Below are positions 15,610 through 23,600 of a DNA stretch of 64,000 bases, one piece after another (within the stretch, counting starts at the first letter, position 1; every line of letters begins with the position of its first letter). This DNA is from Chrysogorgia sp. JL179-B06. Lineage: Eukaryota > Cnidaria > Anthozoa > Scleralcyonacea > Chrysogorgiidae. The stretch spans positions 591,001-655,000 of the forward strand of contig JAYKKM010000009.1 in assembly GCA_035772405.1 (NCBI GenBank), written 5' to 3'. The notes beneath the pieces were generated by a model. The model did not search any database. It worked only from the letters and a program-made list of their open reading frames with translations, and was not told where the DNA came from. The translations under genes were made by a program, and so were the position numbers.

Positions 15610-15637
15610 TTTTTGTAATCTTTTGAGATTACAAAAA
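15610..15637. terminator. Hairpin between convergent genes
   Basis: TTTTTGTAATCT (15610-15621) pairs with AGATTACAAAAA (15626-15637) around a 4-nt loop. It separates the rightward 15105-15587 gene from the leftward 15650 gene and closely resembles the hairpin at 5593, which has the same setting. Confidence 0.65.
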
Positions 15638-15649
15638 TATTTTACTACA

Positions 15650-15868
15650 CTACGACTCTGCTATTGGTGGTGTGACAGTTGGTAAATCTTCATACTTCTT
15701 GTCGTCGTATCGTTCATATCCAGCTAGAACATCTAACTCCACCGTACCATCTTCCTTTCCAAATTTCAAACCAAGTTTCACTCTTCGACGAGTTTTCATT
15801 GTCATGTTGCGTGGTGGTTGATCCACTGGTTGAGACTGACTTTTGTTTTTGCTAGATAGACAACCCAT
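15650..15868 (-). CDS. Predicted N-myristoylated, palmitoylated small protein
   Basis: The protein has 72 aa and starts MGCLSSKNKS. Gly2 with Ser6 and a following Lys fits an N-myristoylation site, and Cys3 is a likely palmitoylation site, as in SH4-type anchors. The rest is basic (KTRRRVKLGLKFGKEDG) then acidic. GATAAAA precedes the ATG. The start overlaps the end of the upstream gene by 17 bp. Inner-membrane or virion-membrane anchoring is inferred from the N-terminus. Confidence 0.65.
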   Translation of the reverse strand: MGCLSSKNKSQSQPVDQPPRNMTMKTRRRVKLGLKFGKEDGTVELDVLAGYERYDDKKYEDLPTVTPPIAES

Positions 15869-16250
15869 TTTTATCTTTAGAGTCTTTTTTTTTTTTTCTC
15901 TTGGTTTCTCTTGGTTTTTTCACTATAGAAACCACTTGTTTACGTAATCTCATTTCACCACATACCGTACAACATATTGTTCCACGAATCTCTTCTCTAC
16001 TAGGGTGTGAACATTTTGTCACCTCTTTCCTGTCTCGACTACACACTTCTCTTTCCATCATCCTACACAAATCCATTCGACTCATTCCTTTTCTTTCCTC
16101 ATCACTTAACTCTACTACTTTCATTTGTCTTAACCTATTCACATACGCTGTTCTTTCCGCACGTTCTCGAGACAGACGACTACTCTCTACTCCCTCCTTT
16201 CTTAACTTTTCAAGTTCAGATTCGGTGTAGACTCTCTTCACTCGTGACAT
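15852..16250 (-). CDS. Basic protein with zinc-ribbon-like motif
   Basis: From the ATG at 16250 (CATAAAT before it) the protein has 132 aa. Upstream in-frame codons exist, but the ATAAA motif supports this start. A helical N-terminus (YTESELEKLRKEG...SRERAERTAYVNRLRQMK) precedes C80-x-H82 ... C93-C94-x-x-C97-G, a zinc-ribbon-like group, then a strongly basic tail (KKPRETKRKKKKDSKDK). This could be a viral transcription factor or DNA-binding protein; the family is not recognised. Confidence 0.6.
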   Translation of the reverse strand: MSRVKRVYTESELEKLRKEGVESSRLSRERAERTAYVNRLRQMKVVELSDEERKGMSRMDLCRMMEREVCSRDRKEVTKCSHPSREEIRGTICCTVCGEMRLRKQVVSIVKKPRETKRKKKKDSKDKNGLSI

Positions 16251-16494
16251 ATTTATGATTACAAATCGGTAGTCACCTGCACAACAGTAGACGTTACAAC
16301 TAAAAGTATGATGCACTATTACATCAAATCCGAACTGAACATGTACGATCTCGGTGACGTCACCCAGAAAAAGTCGCGGGGAAAAAATGACCGCGGGGGG
16401 TTTTGGGGGTTTAGACGAGATTTGAGTTGGTTTTTTCGATGGAAATACGAACCCATTTTGAAAAATGGGTTGAAACGCACTGTTTCTTACTACT
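16251..16494. promoter_or_regulatory. Right-end region with CRE palindrome and inferred Polinton terminus
   Basis: GGTGACGTCACC (16353-16364) is a 12-bp palindrome containing a perfect CRE. A G-rich run (CGCGGGGGGTTTTGGGGG) follows at about 16392, then AACCCATTTT...AAAATGGGTT at about 16450-16471 forms a hairpin. The likely end is 16494, reading AGTAGTAAGAAACAG inward on the minus strand. The terminus is an inference. Confidence 0.4.
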
Positions 16495-16540
16495 AGTATA
16501 TATATCACATTGAATTATGATCTGAACAAGTGCTGTCGCG

Positions 16541-16715
16541 GATGCTACGTGGGGTTGAGCTCGTTGATTAAGCAGGGATAGGATGCTTAGTCGCAGACTT
16601 TCGTGTTTCAAATAATTGATGATCAGCATGTACTGGTCATCAGTTGTTCGAAACACTAAAATCTGTCACTAAGCATCCTGTGGCTGCTTAATCAACGAGC
16701 TCAACCCTATGTAGC
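16541..16715. repeat. Foldback repeat, about 85-bp imperfect arms
   Basis: GGGTTGAGCTCGTTGATTAAGCAG at the left is mirrored by CTGCTTAATCAACGAGCTCAACCC at the right, and GGATGCTTAGT by ACTAAGCATCC. The centre lies near 16627. It has no coding frame and looks like a MITE or foldback inserted just beyond the Polinton end. Confidence 0.8.
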
Positions 16716-17082
16716 AAAAGCATTAGTACTTGCTTAGCACTATTCACCTTGAATGACCTTCATCTCTGGTTGTAAAACTCCGGGACGACCAACACAAAAA
16801 CTGGTCGTAAAACAACAAGACCAGTTCATAATGTGATACATATACTCTTGACCACGACCACACACCATATTTCTTGCATATCCCCCCTGATTTGATCACT
16901 GGTCGGCTCTTTACAGGGTGACCACACCTTAAAAATAGGACACCCTCCTGGAAATATGGGACTGGACTGTGGTCTGATTGGTCAATTCAAATCATACTTG
17001 ATTCTGATTGGCTAAGAGCTCGGTCCAGTCCCAAACACATTGAAATATATATATATATATATAACCATATTACTACTCTTCT
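16716..17082. other. Non-coding, no clear feature
   Basis: I see only a partial local repeat of GACCAG/CTGGTC words near 16780-16920 and a (TA)n run at 17047-17061. No frame or RNA gene is supported. Confidence 0.5.
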
Positions 17083-17805
17083 TCAAGTTAATGAACAATA
17101 GTGTGTTTGGAAAGACCATGGAGAATCTACGAAAACGCGTTAATGTCGAGCTAGTAACAAGTGAGGACAAACTGAAGAAACTCGCCTCGAAACCCACCTA
17201 CGTTAGTAGCAAAATATTTAACGATAACTGACTAGCTGTACACAGCATATGTGGGTATGTGTATTCTCGACCTTTTAAAAGTATTAATGTACGACTTTCA
17301 CTATAACTACATCAAAAAGAACTACGACATAAGCCAAACTACTATTCACAGACACGGGCAGTCTAACATACGAGATTGAGACGGAGGATATGTACAAAGA
17401 CATCTACGCTGACAAAGACATGTTTGACTTTAGTTGATACGACAAGTCATCTCCCTACTTTGACCCAACTAACAAAAAGGTTATTGGTAAAATGAAGGAT
17501 GAAACGTCAGGAGTCCCCATCGTCGAGTTTGTAGGTCTAAGATCTAAGATGTACAGCTATCTAAAAGAAGATGGAAAAGGTGGAAAGACTGCTGAAGGTA
17601 CCATTAGAAAGAACATAAGACATGATAACTATAAGGTGTCCTAATAAATAGTAAACAAATGTCTCACACAATGAAAACCATAAGAAGTAAAAACCATCAA
17701 TTAGGAAGTTATGAGATTAACAAAATATCACTAAGTTGTTTCGACGACAAAAGATACATTTTAGAAGACGGAATATCTAGCCATGCCTATGGACACTACA
17801 AAACA
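17083..17805 (+). pseudogene. Decayed palm/C-terminal fragment of a second Polinton PolB
   Basis: Conserved polymerase stretches are readable in shifting frames: KLMNNSVFGKTMENLRKRV near 17083, then LASKPTYVSSKIFND, then a TDTGSLTYEIETEDMYKD stretch near 17355, then [64 protein letters not shown], and a SHAYGH end near 17800. The motif C DTDS appears as DTGS, losing the second Asp, and several stops and shifts break the frame. It is on the plus strand, opposite to the polymerase at 1-1636, so it derives from a different insertion. Confidence 0.85.
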
Positions 17806-17956
17806 AACTAAAGAGATACCCAAACAATATGTCACAAAAATCGAATCAACAAAACAATTTTCAAATTTAACCAGTTTAAACAATTTTCACATAACCAATT
17901 TAGTCCCAACCAACACGTCCACAAAGAACATGCGGTACCAACGCACGTTTCCAAAT

Positions 17957-18205
17957 CATGCAGATTCCGAAAAATGGATCTGACTTTTGGAAAACTGTCC
18001 TGATTCCGAAAATTGGATCTGACTTTTCCAAATCATATAGATTCCGAAAAATGGATCTGACTTTTGGAAAACTGCGCCTATAACCCCATGTTCTATACTA
18101 CTTATTGTGCATATATAAACACCAAACAGAAAAGACAAATAAATACTGTGCATCGTACAGTATATATTAAACACCAAACAGATAGACAAAGAAATACTAT
18201 AGTCA
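17957..18205. repeat. Two small direct-repeat families
   Basis: AGATTCCGAAAAATGGATCTGACTTTTGGAAAACTG and variants occur three times from about 17959 to 18076. ATATAAACACCAAACAGA..AGACAAA..AATACT and its TATTAAACACC variant occur twice from about 18112 to 18201. No coding content. Confidence 0.75.
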
Positions 18206-18287
18206 GGCTGATAGGTTTCAAATATGAATAAGTACTTACAATTCCTTTCATGCTGCAGCGTTGCAGTGTTCTTCGAACTCCTCTACG

Positions 18288-18626
18288 CTACTTCCAGTAG
18301 AAAATTGCTTTCTTCTTGTGCTCTTGTGTCCGACTTCTTTCCGTCGATAACTTTTTGGTGAATTGATCATTTGCCAATTGCAAATTCTTTTTGGACTTCT
18401 CTCGCAACTTCGTGCTTAAAGTCTTCGTTGACATCTTCCTTTCTTCTTGTCGTTTTCTTTTCATTCTTCTGCTCCTTTTGCGCCGTATTTCTTCGATATT
18501 GTTGGGTCTCGACAGGCGTGCTTTCTTCGCCAATGGTATTGCTGGTTGATCTCCGCGTTCTCGCTGCAGTTCACCAGAGGCAATTGTGCCACTCGCCATG
18601 TCAAATATCAAACTAAAATGCGCCAT
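18288..18626 (-). CDS. Uncertain Lys/Arg-rich open frame (112 aa)
   Basis: An ATG-started frame encodes a very basic helical protein (IRRKRSRRMKRKRQEERKMSTK...LREKSKKNLQLANDQF). It could be the first exon of a nucleolar-type host gene or a chance frame. No splice partner or family is identified, and no promoter signal supports it. Confidence 0.3.
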   Translation of the reverse strand: MAHFSLIFDMASGTIASGELQRERGDQPAIPLAKKARLSRPNNIEEIRRKRSRRMKRKRQEERKMSTKTLSTKLREKSKKNLQLANDQFTKKLSTERSRTQEHKKKAIFYWK

Positions 18627-18749
18627 TTCAACCAGTTCTACAGCGAGGACATTGAAAACGTGAAAGGAGCATCGTGAATACTTGTACGATTGCTAAACCA
18701 CTTGCATAAACCAATTTCGCTTTTATATTATATTACTTCCCGTTTTTAT

Positions 18750-21009
18750 ATGGCGGATGTTTCCCTGAGCGACCGGTATGTCCTACTGCTGAACGATGTT
18801 GTGAAGGAGAACAAGGCACTGGGTGAGAAAATAATACAGACAAGTGAGTCTGATCAAGGGGTTCTGTGAGACTTGTCAAACAAGGTTGAAAGCCTGGCTG
18901 CCAAGGTGTCGTCGATATCGGAGCAGAGGAGACGAGTTCGGCAAACTGGTGGTGGAAGAGTCCATGTGCCAAATATGTGCAGTGTAAGTTAAAACGGTTA
19001 TTTCGTTCAATGTGTTTACAGGCCAAAAATAGCAAAATCAGACAGACGTTCAGTCTGTGATCGATCGAACTGTATGTTCCTACTTTGAATGATCCGACGA
19101 TTTCATAGCAACTTGGATCTATCTCATATCACACTCGTTTAGATCGACCTCAGTTCGTATTAGAGTGTTCACATTCAGATCGCTTTTGAAATAGATCGAT
19201 CTCAGATCGCACGCTTTTTCGGTAGTGGTTTATTTAATACATATTGCACGAACTGTCATATAGTAGTTAAAACTATGCCATTTGAATGCTTTTAGAATGA
19301 TGTCCGCCGAAAAATAAAGGTGCTGGCACAATCAGGTGAACAATTTCATCTTCGAGTAAATGAAAGATAATTACAAAAAAAATATGAAAATGGTTCCGTA
19401 TATGCTTCATCAAGAATTAGAATTTTTAAATAATTTATAACAGTTACTTATTTTGTTCATGTGAAGGGAGCTATAAATGCCAGGTTAAGGATCCCATCAC
19501 CTTAGTTTTAAACCTGTAGTCTGTATTATTCAGTTCAATACATATGGCCAGTGCCATTATTTCTCTAGTTGTAATGTATAGCCATACTCTGTCATGTGAT
19601 ACTGGGCTGAAAATGAATTAATTGAACCTAATAACATCATGGTCAGAGAGGGAGGGTGAGCATGCCATTTATCCCGGTAAGCAGCAAGCAATTGTCTTCT
19701 GGACGATTCTTTTTAGTATCTGTGAGAGATGCCTATACATGTACATCATAGAACTGCATGCTAACCCCAATATACAACTTAGATCCTAATGCCCTGTCCA
19801 ATGGGTTTTCTAACCCTAACCCCCATGATACAGGAAAGCTAAGTAAAAATCCTATTACTAACCTTAATACTAATAAAAGGATCATACAAAAGACGATTGC
19901 TTGCCGCTGACAAATGGTGTGCTTACGCTCCCTCCTCCCGTGGTGTAACGTTTTCGAACAACAAAGCCTGATTTCCATTTTTGTCAGTGGCAGTTGCTGG
20001 GATAGACTAAATCCAAGAATTGGAAAAATAATATTTGAACTATTGTCTTCATTTTTTTCTCAGTACTGAATGAGAGCACAATCTGTACTATCTATATATA
20101 TATATATATATACTGTAATATATATATATATATATATATAAATGTATATAGATATAAATGTATATGTAATGTTTAAAACACGAGCAGCAGTGTTTTATCA
20201 GATATAAAACACGAGGCGCAGCCGAGTGTTTTATATCATATAAAACACTGCTGCGAGTGTTTTAAACGGCTTAAAAAACGACCAGCATTTGGTAAGTTCG
20301 TTGGCGTAGTAATTTTGAAAAATAACGTTGTCTAAGCCGAGAAAATCAAAAGTTTATGTAAATTAGGATGAATCTTTATCACATATAAAGATACGACACG
20401 GTGGTGATTTTCCTTTGTGTTTTCCTCATGAATTATTAATGAGTTTTTTAAAGATATATAGAGATACAGAGATATATAGTTATACAGATATAAATATATA
20501 GAGATATAAATATATAGAGATATAAATATATAGAGATATAAATATATAAATATATAGAGATATAAATATATAGAGATACAGATATAAATCGGTAGATACG
20601 GTAGGTAGGTAAATCTGAGTAACAACAATATTTAAGTTTTATATCTCTCTCATATATATTTGACAGTACTCTGATATTGTTTTTGAAATTAGGAAGGCAT
20701 CTATCCAGCTTAACTGCAAAGGATTGGGGAGATGCAAGAAAATCAAAGGTGGCAGAAGTTATGAGACTTGACTACATGTCAAGTGAGGAGAGCGAAATAG
20801 AGGATGGTGAAACAAAAATATATGTGGTAAGACCACTATCCTGGGAGTGCTGAACTGAAAAAGAGGAAAAAATCCTTGGACAGTCACCACACAGATTCTC
20901 TTCCAGCCTTGGTGAAGCAAAGAGTGATGCCAAGAAGACGGGGTGGCCAGTTGTCTACTCGCCCAAAGCCGCCTGAATGCCCAACATGGGCATGTATGAC
21001 AAATTAATT
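18750..21009 (+). pseudogene. Three-exon gene relic of a multicopy invertebrate family
   Basis: Exon 1 (18750-18983) starts MADVSLSDRYVLLLNDVVKE, is coiled-coil-like and ends at AGT|GTAAGT. Exon 2 (19296-19335) encodes NDVRRKIKVLAQS between AG and GTGAAC. Exon 3 starts at 20693 in the matching phase (RHLSSLTAKDWGDARKSKV, MSSEESEIEDGE) and ends with PKPPECPTWA. Exon phases 0 and 1 join without gaps. An in-frame TGA in exon 1 (codon 40) and a 1-base shift near 20850 break it. I recall a recurrent family ending in an S-x-RP-x-P...WA pattern, but its function is unknown. Confidence 0.65.
20092..20600. repeat. Simple repeats and hairpins inside the intron
   Basis: (TA)n tracts lie at 20092-20142. 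At 20168-20265 GTTTAAAACAC...GTGTTTTAAAC and nested ATAAAACAC/GTGTTTTAT words form stem-loops. At 20452-20586 a 12-20-bp AT-rich minisatellite based on ATATAGAGATATAA repeats about eight times. Confidence 0.8.
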
Positions 21010-21051
21010 TCTGGACATTTTTTTATTCCATATGGTGCACAAAGTTATTAC

Positions 21052-21460
21052 AGAAGCTGTAAATAACTCAGGAATTAGATCCTGAACCTTCCAATTGCTA
21101 GCCGGATGCTCTAACCTCTGAGTTACCAGGAATAACATGGCACAGCAAGGTTACTTTCGATATTTTATACTGATTTCAGTCTGACACATACAACTTGTTG
21201 ACTCAAATCATGTTTGTGTCGGTCAATTTTAGTAAATTGTCACTACCAAGGTTTTTTTGTTAATGTCAAGAAATTGCAACTTGATTTTTTTTGTAATCCA
21301 GTATAAATATCGAAAGTAACCTTGCTCTGCTAGCTAAGTCCTGGTAGCTCAGTGGTACTTAGAGCATCCGGCTAACAATTGGAAGTTGCAGGTTCAATTG
21401 CCGCTTGGGGCTCAGGATTTTCCCGAGTTATTTAGCCTGAATTAATTTGATCACATATAA
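21052..21460. mobile_element. Pair of inverted tRNA-derived SINE copies
   Basis: The plus copy (about 21337-21440) has a box-A-like GGTAGCTCAGTGG, AGAGCATCCGGCTAACAATTGGAAG and a box-B-like GGTTCAATTGC. The minus copy (about 21060-21135) contains the complement (CTTCCAATTGCTAGCCGGATGCTCTAA). Both end with the same non-tRNA tail (CTGAG..AACTCAGG / CCCGAGTTATT). They lie head to head about 200 bp apart. Confidence 0.7.
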
Positions 21461-21749
21461 AAGCAGTATGACCAATCTTCACTGGAAATTGGCCATCTGT
21501 TATTTCAAGGCCTGCACTTGTTTGTCTAATTGCTATACAGTAGTTTAATCTTTGTTATATTTTCCTCTGGTCATTAATTCTGATGAGGTTTTGAAAGGAA
21601 CTTTTAAATCTGACTACAGTACTGTATACATGTATTCTAGTTATATGTACCTTAAAATTAATTAATTAAGGATTTTACAATGGGAATTTTGTCATGAAAT
21701 AAATTTCAACTGCACCATATATGTACATTGAGTGTCTGTTTAATTTTCC

Positions 21750-22040
21750 AAACCAATGAGATAGTACAAGCAACCCTATACAACCTTTTATTTGAGTATT
21801 GATTAAATGGCATAAAACACCATACAAATCGTACCCAATAAATACATTTAAAGCAATGTAAAGGTACCAATAAAAAAGAAAAATTATCACCCGCCCTGAA
21901 AAAACACATTTTTGCCCCCACAGTGCGCGATTGTACAAACAACCCTTTACGGCCTTTAACTGAGTATTGATTAGACAGCATAAAGTACCATTACAAATAG
22001 TACCCAATAAATCCATTTTAAAGCTATGTAAAGGTACCTT
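21750..22040. repeat. Two diverged copies of a roughly 118-bp repeat
   Basis: GAGTATTGATTA..GGCATAAA..ACCAT..CAAAT.GTACCCAATAAATACATTTAAAGC.ATGTAAAGGTACC occurs at about 21750-21868 and again at about 21920-22039 with scattered changes. Not coding. Confidence 0.75.
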
Positions 22041-22224
22041 TAATACTTATATGCTCGTCTTTACGTAAGTGAGTAAATGTATATTCACACCACATTAAAA
22101 TGCCTTTATCTCACCCACGTAAAGCCTCCACTATTCCACTATAATAGGGACATTAAAGCAGCGTTTACATACATTTACTAAGTATAATGGTTGGGATTAA
22201 AGGCATGTATTAACCACATTTAAC

Positions 22225-22840
22225 ATGCTTTAATATAGCATTATATTTCTTATTTCGTCCTGTGCGTTCTTTTGAAATTTAACGTTTCTGAGCTCAGTCA
22301 CGAGAGTGGAAGAGTTGAGAACATGATGTTCCGAATTTCCAACCAGTGGTTTCAGGATGTTAGCAAGATGTTTGGCCAGAGCGTAAGTAGGCAAACCTCT
22401 GGACGCCACTATCGGTCGAAGTGGGATGTTAGGCTTGTGAATTTTAGGCAAACCATAGAACTTAGGACATGCAGTATGAACTTGATGGGCATAGATGTCT
22501 GTACAGCGCGGTTGAGTTGCAACAATTTTGTTGCAACTTTTCTTTCAACGGATGGAGTAGGATCATGTTTTAACTGGCGGTAGGTTGAGGTAGATAAGAC
22601 ATCTTTCACTTTCTTGTCACACTCGGTTTTGTCCATTACGACAGTAGAATTCCCTTTGTCAGCTTTAATGATATGAATGGAAATGTCTTTTGAAAGTGAG
22701 AGTGCTTTTCGTTCTTCTTTCCGGAGGTTATCTTTAGGTTGTTTAGCACGAAGGAGTGTTTGTGTTATTTGTACATGTAGGTTGTTGGCATTTTCTCTTG
22801 GAAAGAGTTTCAACTTTATTGCCAGTCCCTTACACATGAA
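22225..22840 (-). pseudogene. Penelope-like element reverse transcriptase fragment
   Basis: On the minus strand, two overlapping frames give IIKADKGNSTVVMDKTE, a PTPSVERKV stretch and, after a shift, PKIHKPNIPLRPIVASRG with LPTYALAKHLANILKPLVG. These are N-terminal and early palm parts of Penelope-type reverse transcriptases. The fragment stops before the YxDD motif, so it is truncated and inactive. Confidence 0.75.
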
Positions 22841-22984
22841 AAATAATAAAAAAAGGATGACTACTGCTATATAAAAACAAACATATCTGTAAATGATACT
22901 GTTTTATTACGCAAATATATTCTAGTTTCCTAGCAACAATGCAGGGATTCGAAGTGGTTCTGGAATTAGCACTTGGGAAATGTT

Positions 22985-23185
22985 GCATAATTAGTTTCGT
23001 TTTTGTGGAAAACACCACGATTATTTATTAACCTTTATCATCATCAGTGGAAATAATGTTATTGGACTATAATATGTTAGTGGAAACAATATGATATTAT
23101 TTCCACTGATGATGATCCAGGCTTACAGATCGACAGCTTTGGTTAATAAATAATCGTGGTGTTTTCTGCAAAAACAAAACTAATT
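22985..23185. repeat. Inverted Penelope-type terminal repeats with a hammerhead-like motif
   Basis: GAAAACACCACGATTATTTATTAACC (about 23010) is mirrored by GGTTAATAAATAATCGTGGTGTTTTC (about 23141-23166), each next to a TTTCCACTGATGATGAT word. The plus copy holds CTGATGA (23106-23112), a GATC...GATC stem, GACA at 23132-23135 (consensus GAAA) and flanking ATTATTT/AAATAAT. This resembles the hammerhead ribozymes of Penelope elements, with one core change. The minus copy lacks the central part. Confidence 0.5.
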
Positions 23186-23416
23186 GATGGGGTATATTGT
23201 TCACCAAACAAACTTACAAACAACTTAAATTCTGAATATTTCCTTTAAAATTTCATATAAATTTATAGGGAATTTTACTTATGTTAACACTGCTCACAGC
23301 AACAGCAAATTAATAATTCGGACAGCCAAGTTTGATTGCGCGTATTGGTGAATAACCTTATCAAAGGAGAGAAAATCAGTGGAAGCTACAGGAAGAAATT
23401 GCGAGAGTTTTCGATC

Positions 23417-23599
23417 GACCTTATAAATTGTATGGCGACAATGAAGCGATACGCTTCATGACAATGAAGCGATACGCTTCATTGTAATTGTAATTCCGTA
23501 AATTGTAATTGTAATTCCGTAAATTCTCATTGGCATTGATATCTGCTGTATATCCGATACGGATATACAGCAGATATCAATGCCAATGAGAATTTACGG
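23417..23599. repeat. Perfect 40-bp inverted repeat with 3-nt loop, plus short palindromes
   Basis: Arms 23517-23556 and 23560-23599 are exactly complementary around ATA. Just upstream, ATGAAGCGATACGCTTCAT-type palindromes occur twice (23442-23483), and TTGTAATTGTAATTCCGTAAA occurs twice. The hairpin abuts the first BEL gag codons. Confidence 0.95.
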
Positions 23600-23600
23600 A

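Larger units (their letters stand above)
1..16494. mobile_element. Polinton/Maverick (adintovirus-like) endogenous DNA virus, left end outside the window
   Basis: The hallmark set is present: protein-primed PolB, rve integrase with chromodomain, double jelly-roll major capsid, single jelly-roll minor capsid and A32-like ATPase. Genes run leftward (1-3692), rightward (3761-5559), leftward (5628-8539), rightward (8551-15587), then leftward (15650-16250). The right end is inferred at 16494: read on the minus strand the sequence begins AGTAGTAAG, fitting the AG...CT ends of Polintons. The left terminal repeat is outside the window, so neither the TIR nor the 6-bp target duplication can be checked. 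No adenain-like protease was seen; it may lie beyond position 1. Confidence 0.9.

Noticed and set aside
20332..20628. Tyr/Ile-rich minus-strand frame
   Set aside because: It is the translation of the ATATAGAGATATAA minisatellite.
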